This document shows, in pieces, positions 61,623-64,000 of a stretch of DNA of 64,000 bases. The DNA is from Adineta steineri. Its lineage: Eukaryota; Rotifera; Eurotatoria; Adinetida; Adinetidae. The notes below the pieces were generated by a model that did no database searches, was not told the DNA's origin, and worked only from the letters and a program-made list of their open reading frames with translations. The position numbers and the translations under genes are program-made. The first letter of the stretch is position 1. Every line of letters begins with the position of its first letter. The stretch is taken from NCBI GenBank assembly GCA_905250115.1, contig CAJNOI010000001.1, positions 256,580-320,579 of the forward strand. Direction: 5' to 3'.

Positions 61623-63112
61623 ATGGATACACCAGTATTATTAATAATTAATATAAAATCTTCATTAAATTCCACAGGTATTCGTTCGATAGTTTTAAAA
61701 GAATATTTTTCTCAATTAACATCAAATGTTGAAGTACTTTATCCAACACAAATTCTTAGTGGTCTTTTATTATGTAAATCAAGACGAAGTAAATCGTAAA
61801 GTATTGTTTAATTTTTTCAAAAATAAAATTTTCAAATTTTGATATTAGCGGAAGAAAAAATTTTAAATATGCGTCATACGCTTTCCAATGGATCAATAAT
61901 TCACTTATCTCATTTACCTACTCAATTATTTCAACAAACAAAATGCACTATAGATTCACAAATAAAAGGACTAGTAACATATCTTCAACAATGTTTACCA
62001 TTTTTATATGCATCTGGTTAGAATTAAATTTATTTTTCTATTTAACAAAATATTGTATTTCATAGGTGGAAAAATTCAAATAAATTCTGATGGATCAATT
62101 TTATTAGAAGGTCATATATATGTTCTAAATTCAATTCATTCATATCTTGCACATAAAACATCGAAATCTCATCAATCAAATCCATCTGAACCACTTGATT
62201 TACGTAGTGGAAATTTAACTGTTAAAATAATGAATGGGAAATTATTAGAACAAAATGTTGACAGTATTATGTAGGTTGAAATCTTTATTCATACAGAGCT
62301 TTCATTTAATATTTTACATTGAAAGAATTCCTATAAGTGATAAATATAAAGTTCATAAATCTATTGATCGACAAATACAATCATTTGGTGGGATAAATCT
62401 TTCAAATTATTTTAAAGATTTAACAACAAAAGGTACACGGATTCGCGAAGGAAACGTAAGTTTTAAATTAAAATTATATAATAAAAAACCAAATTTCTTA
62501 GTAGAGTATTATATATCCAAATCGTGATTTGAAAATTCCTGCAAAAACATTAATTATTTTTGTTGTTCCACGTATATCGAATAAAGATAAATCAACAATA
62601 AATTCTTATCAGCCAGCCTATGAACAATTCATTTATCGTATGTTACAAACAGTTGATCAAAATTCAATTACAAGTCTTGCAATGCCTGTTCTTGAACCAA
62701 GTGGTAAATAAACTCTTCTCTAAAAGGAACATTTTTTGAAAATTTTCTTTTAGTTAAGACTGCTCACGAAAGACGTCCTGCTAATGAAATGACTGTTCGT
62801 GCAATGGTTAGTGCTTTCCGACAATTTTCTCAAAATCCTTTAATTAAATTAAAACGTATTATTGTTGTTGACCATCAAGTACAAATCAAACGAATAAATA
62901 AACGTGTTAAAACATATCAAAATCAAAATCAAATTCAAACAAAATCTACAAATAATAATAACATTGATTTTGATAAAGATGATGGACATTCATTTGATAA
63001 TATATTTGGTGTACCAAAATCACATGAAAATGTATCAAGTAGTAGTGAAAGTGATGATGATGTAGAAGGAGAAGAATATCAACTTCCTTATACAGATCAT
63101 GCTAAATCTTAA
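61623..63112 (+). CDS. Macrodomain-like protein of unknown function
   Basis: Six exons (61623-61788, 61849-62016, 62066-62270, 62326-62455, 62505-62703, 62754-63112), 408 aa. The middle has macrodomain spacing: LTVKIMNGKLLEQNVDSIII, then SFGGINLSNYF, then LKIPAKTLIIFVVP, then ITSLAMPVLEPSG and a helix AMVSAFRQF. Macrodomains bind ADP-ribose, but here the usual Asn after VDAIV is missing (VDSIIIPIS) and the GGG loop is reduced to GG, so binding is uncertain. Residues 1-150 match nothing I know. The tail is basic then Asn/Asp/Ser-rich (SSSSESDDDVEGEE). The acceptor at 62503-62504 was chosen because only it keeps phase with the preceding exon. Alternative: a divergent member of another alpha/beta fold. 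Confidence 0.6.
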
Positions 63113-64000
63113 TGTGTATTTTGTTTAGAATTTTTTCTAATAAAAACTTTGAGATATTTTATATTGTTTCCGGATTTTTGAAGGTGTCAAGTTACTTTAA
63201 TGCGATTATATATCCTCACCATACAGGAAATCGACGATAGGAAGGAGAGATGAATTTCAGTTTTGTATCTCAATCTTTATGAATCATCTTCTGTCTTAAT
63301 TGAATAATCTGAACTTTAGATAAATGTTGTGAATCTTGAGGATTTTATTAAATCGGATATGTTAATAGCATAGTTAAATCAACCCATTGATGCATAACTA
63401 AGATAATCAGGATATAAAATTATATACTATTAGTAAAGTGTGAAAAAATGCTTGGATACATTGTGGTTTAATAACTCAAATGAATTCGTTGTAGATTCTC
63501 TGACTTGTGGTTCTCCCGACTTCCACAATCGATCCTGTTTATTGCATTATAGATGACAGTGAACAAAGATAAACTATTCATACATGGAATTTTGCATAGG
63601 TAATAACAAACGGGAAGGAAACATCACCTGTGGAATCTTGATAAGGGAATAATTCATATGTGTGCTGACAGAAAAGATTCATGATATATCAGTTTCACTT
63701 AATCTGAAATGAATACTTTAAAAACATCAATATAAACTATATCTATTGAAATATGTTCTATATTTCTCTTCAGAATTATCGAATAAAGCTGCATCACTTC
63801 TTTGTCCTGTAATTTATAAATTCGTATATGACATACTATTTGCTTGACAATTTTACTGTTGAAAATGCAATAAAAAAATATAATTTTATGTGACATGGTT
63901 TACAATTGGTTGTAAAGAATAAATTTTATTTTTTCTGTCGATATATGACATGATATTTGAAAACATAAATCAGATTCAATAAAAGAGATCTAAGGAAACA
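63113..64000. other. Terminal intergenic stretch
   Basis: 888 bases without a supported gene. AATAAA-like sequence (tctaataaaaac, 63137-63148) probably ends the macrodomain gene transcript. Confidence 0.4.

Noticed and set aside
1-64000. tRNA, rRNA, CRISPR, telomeric repeats, spliced-leader genes, known conserved microRNAs
   Set aside because: Scanned by eye for hallmark motifs on both strands; none convincing. A covariance-model search would be needed to exclude them.

Overview
Eukaryotic, visibly AT-rich animal DNA with short introns (mostly 50-66 nt, GTRAG-type donors, TAG/AAG acceptors) and compact genes. The gene set is metazoan: NOX5, discoidin-domain receptor, Orai, KChIP, FGF, MECOM-type zinc finger, ATG2, UBE2Q, XPF, beta-4-galactosyltransferase. 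A small protostome, most plausibly a bdelloid-type rotifer, fits the tiny introns, compact genes and the germin-like and PhyH-like genes of non-animal flavour. The species call is inference only.

Layout. 1-8112: 3' truncated NOX5 (-), a secreted germin-like cupin (+) and a 9-exon DDR receptor (-) whose kinase motifs are damaged. 8113-19343: about 11 kb almost free of genes, holding simple repeats, one tiny Gly/His-rich ORF (-) and a possible transposase scrap. 19344-24490: an unusual two-domain nucleotide-sugar enzyme (+) and a MECOM/PRDM16-like zinc-finger gene (-). 24491-33768: ATG2 (-), about 33 exons, 2071 aa. 34580-41359: a co-directional plus-strand block of UBE2Q, B4GALT and ERCC4/XPF. 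41744-44274: an FGF-family gene (-) with a long poly-Thr tract. 46828-52189: two tandem Orai genes (-), each with alternative first exons, with an intronless PhyH-family gene (+) between them. 53801-60420: a KChIP-type calcium sensor (+) with up to four alternative first exons spread over 6 kb. 60740-63112: a GNAT acetyltransferase and a macrodomain-like protein (+).

The genes do not form a pathway. The recurring theme is signalling, with Ca2+ entry and sensing (NOX5 EF-hand oxidase, Orai pair, KChIP) and receptor or ligand genes (DDR, FGF). A second theme is recognisable families whose key catalytic or ligand residues are lost: the DDR kinase (Lys to Arg, DFG to DIA), the dehydratase fusion (SDR Lys to Ile, plus a dead N-terminal reductase-like domain) and the KChIP EF-hands. 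Splice joints were checked by hand for reading phase. Products without a start or stop inside the window are marked partial.
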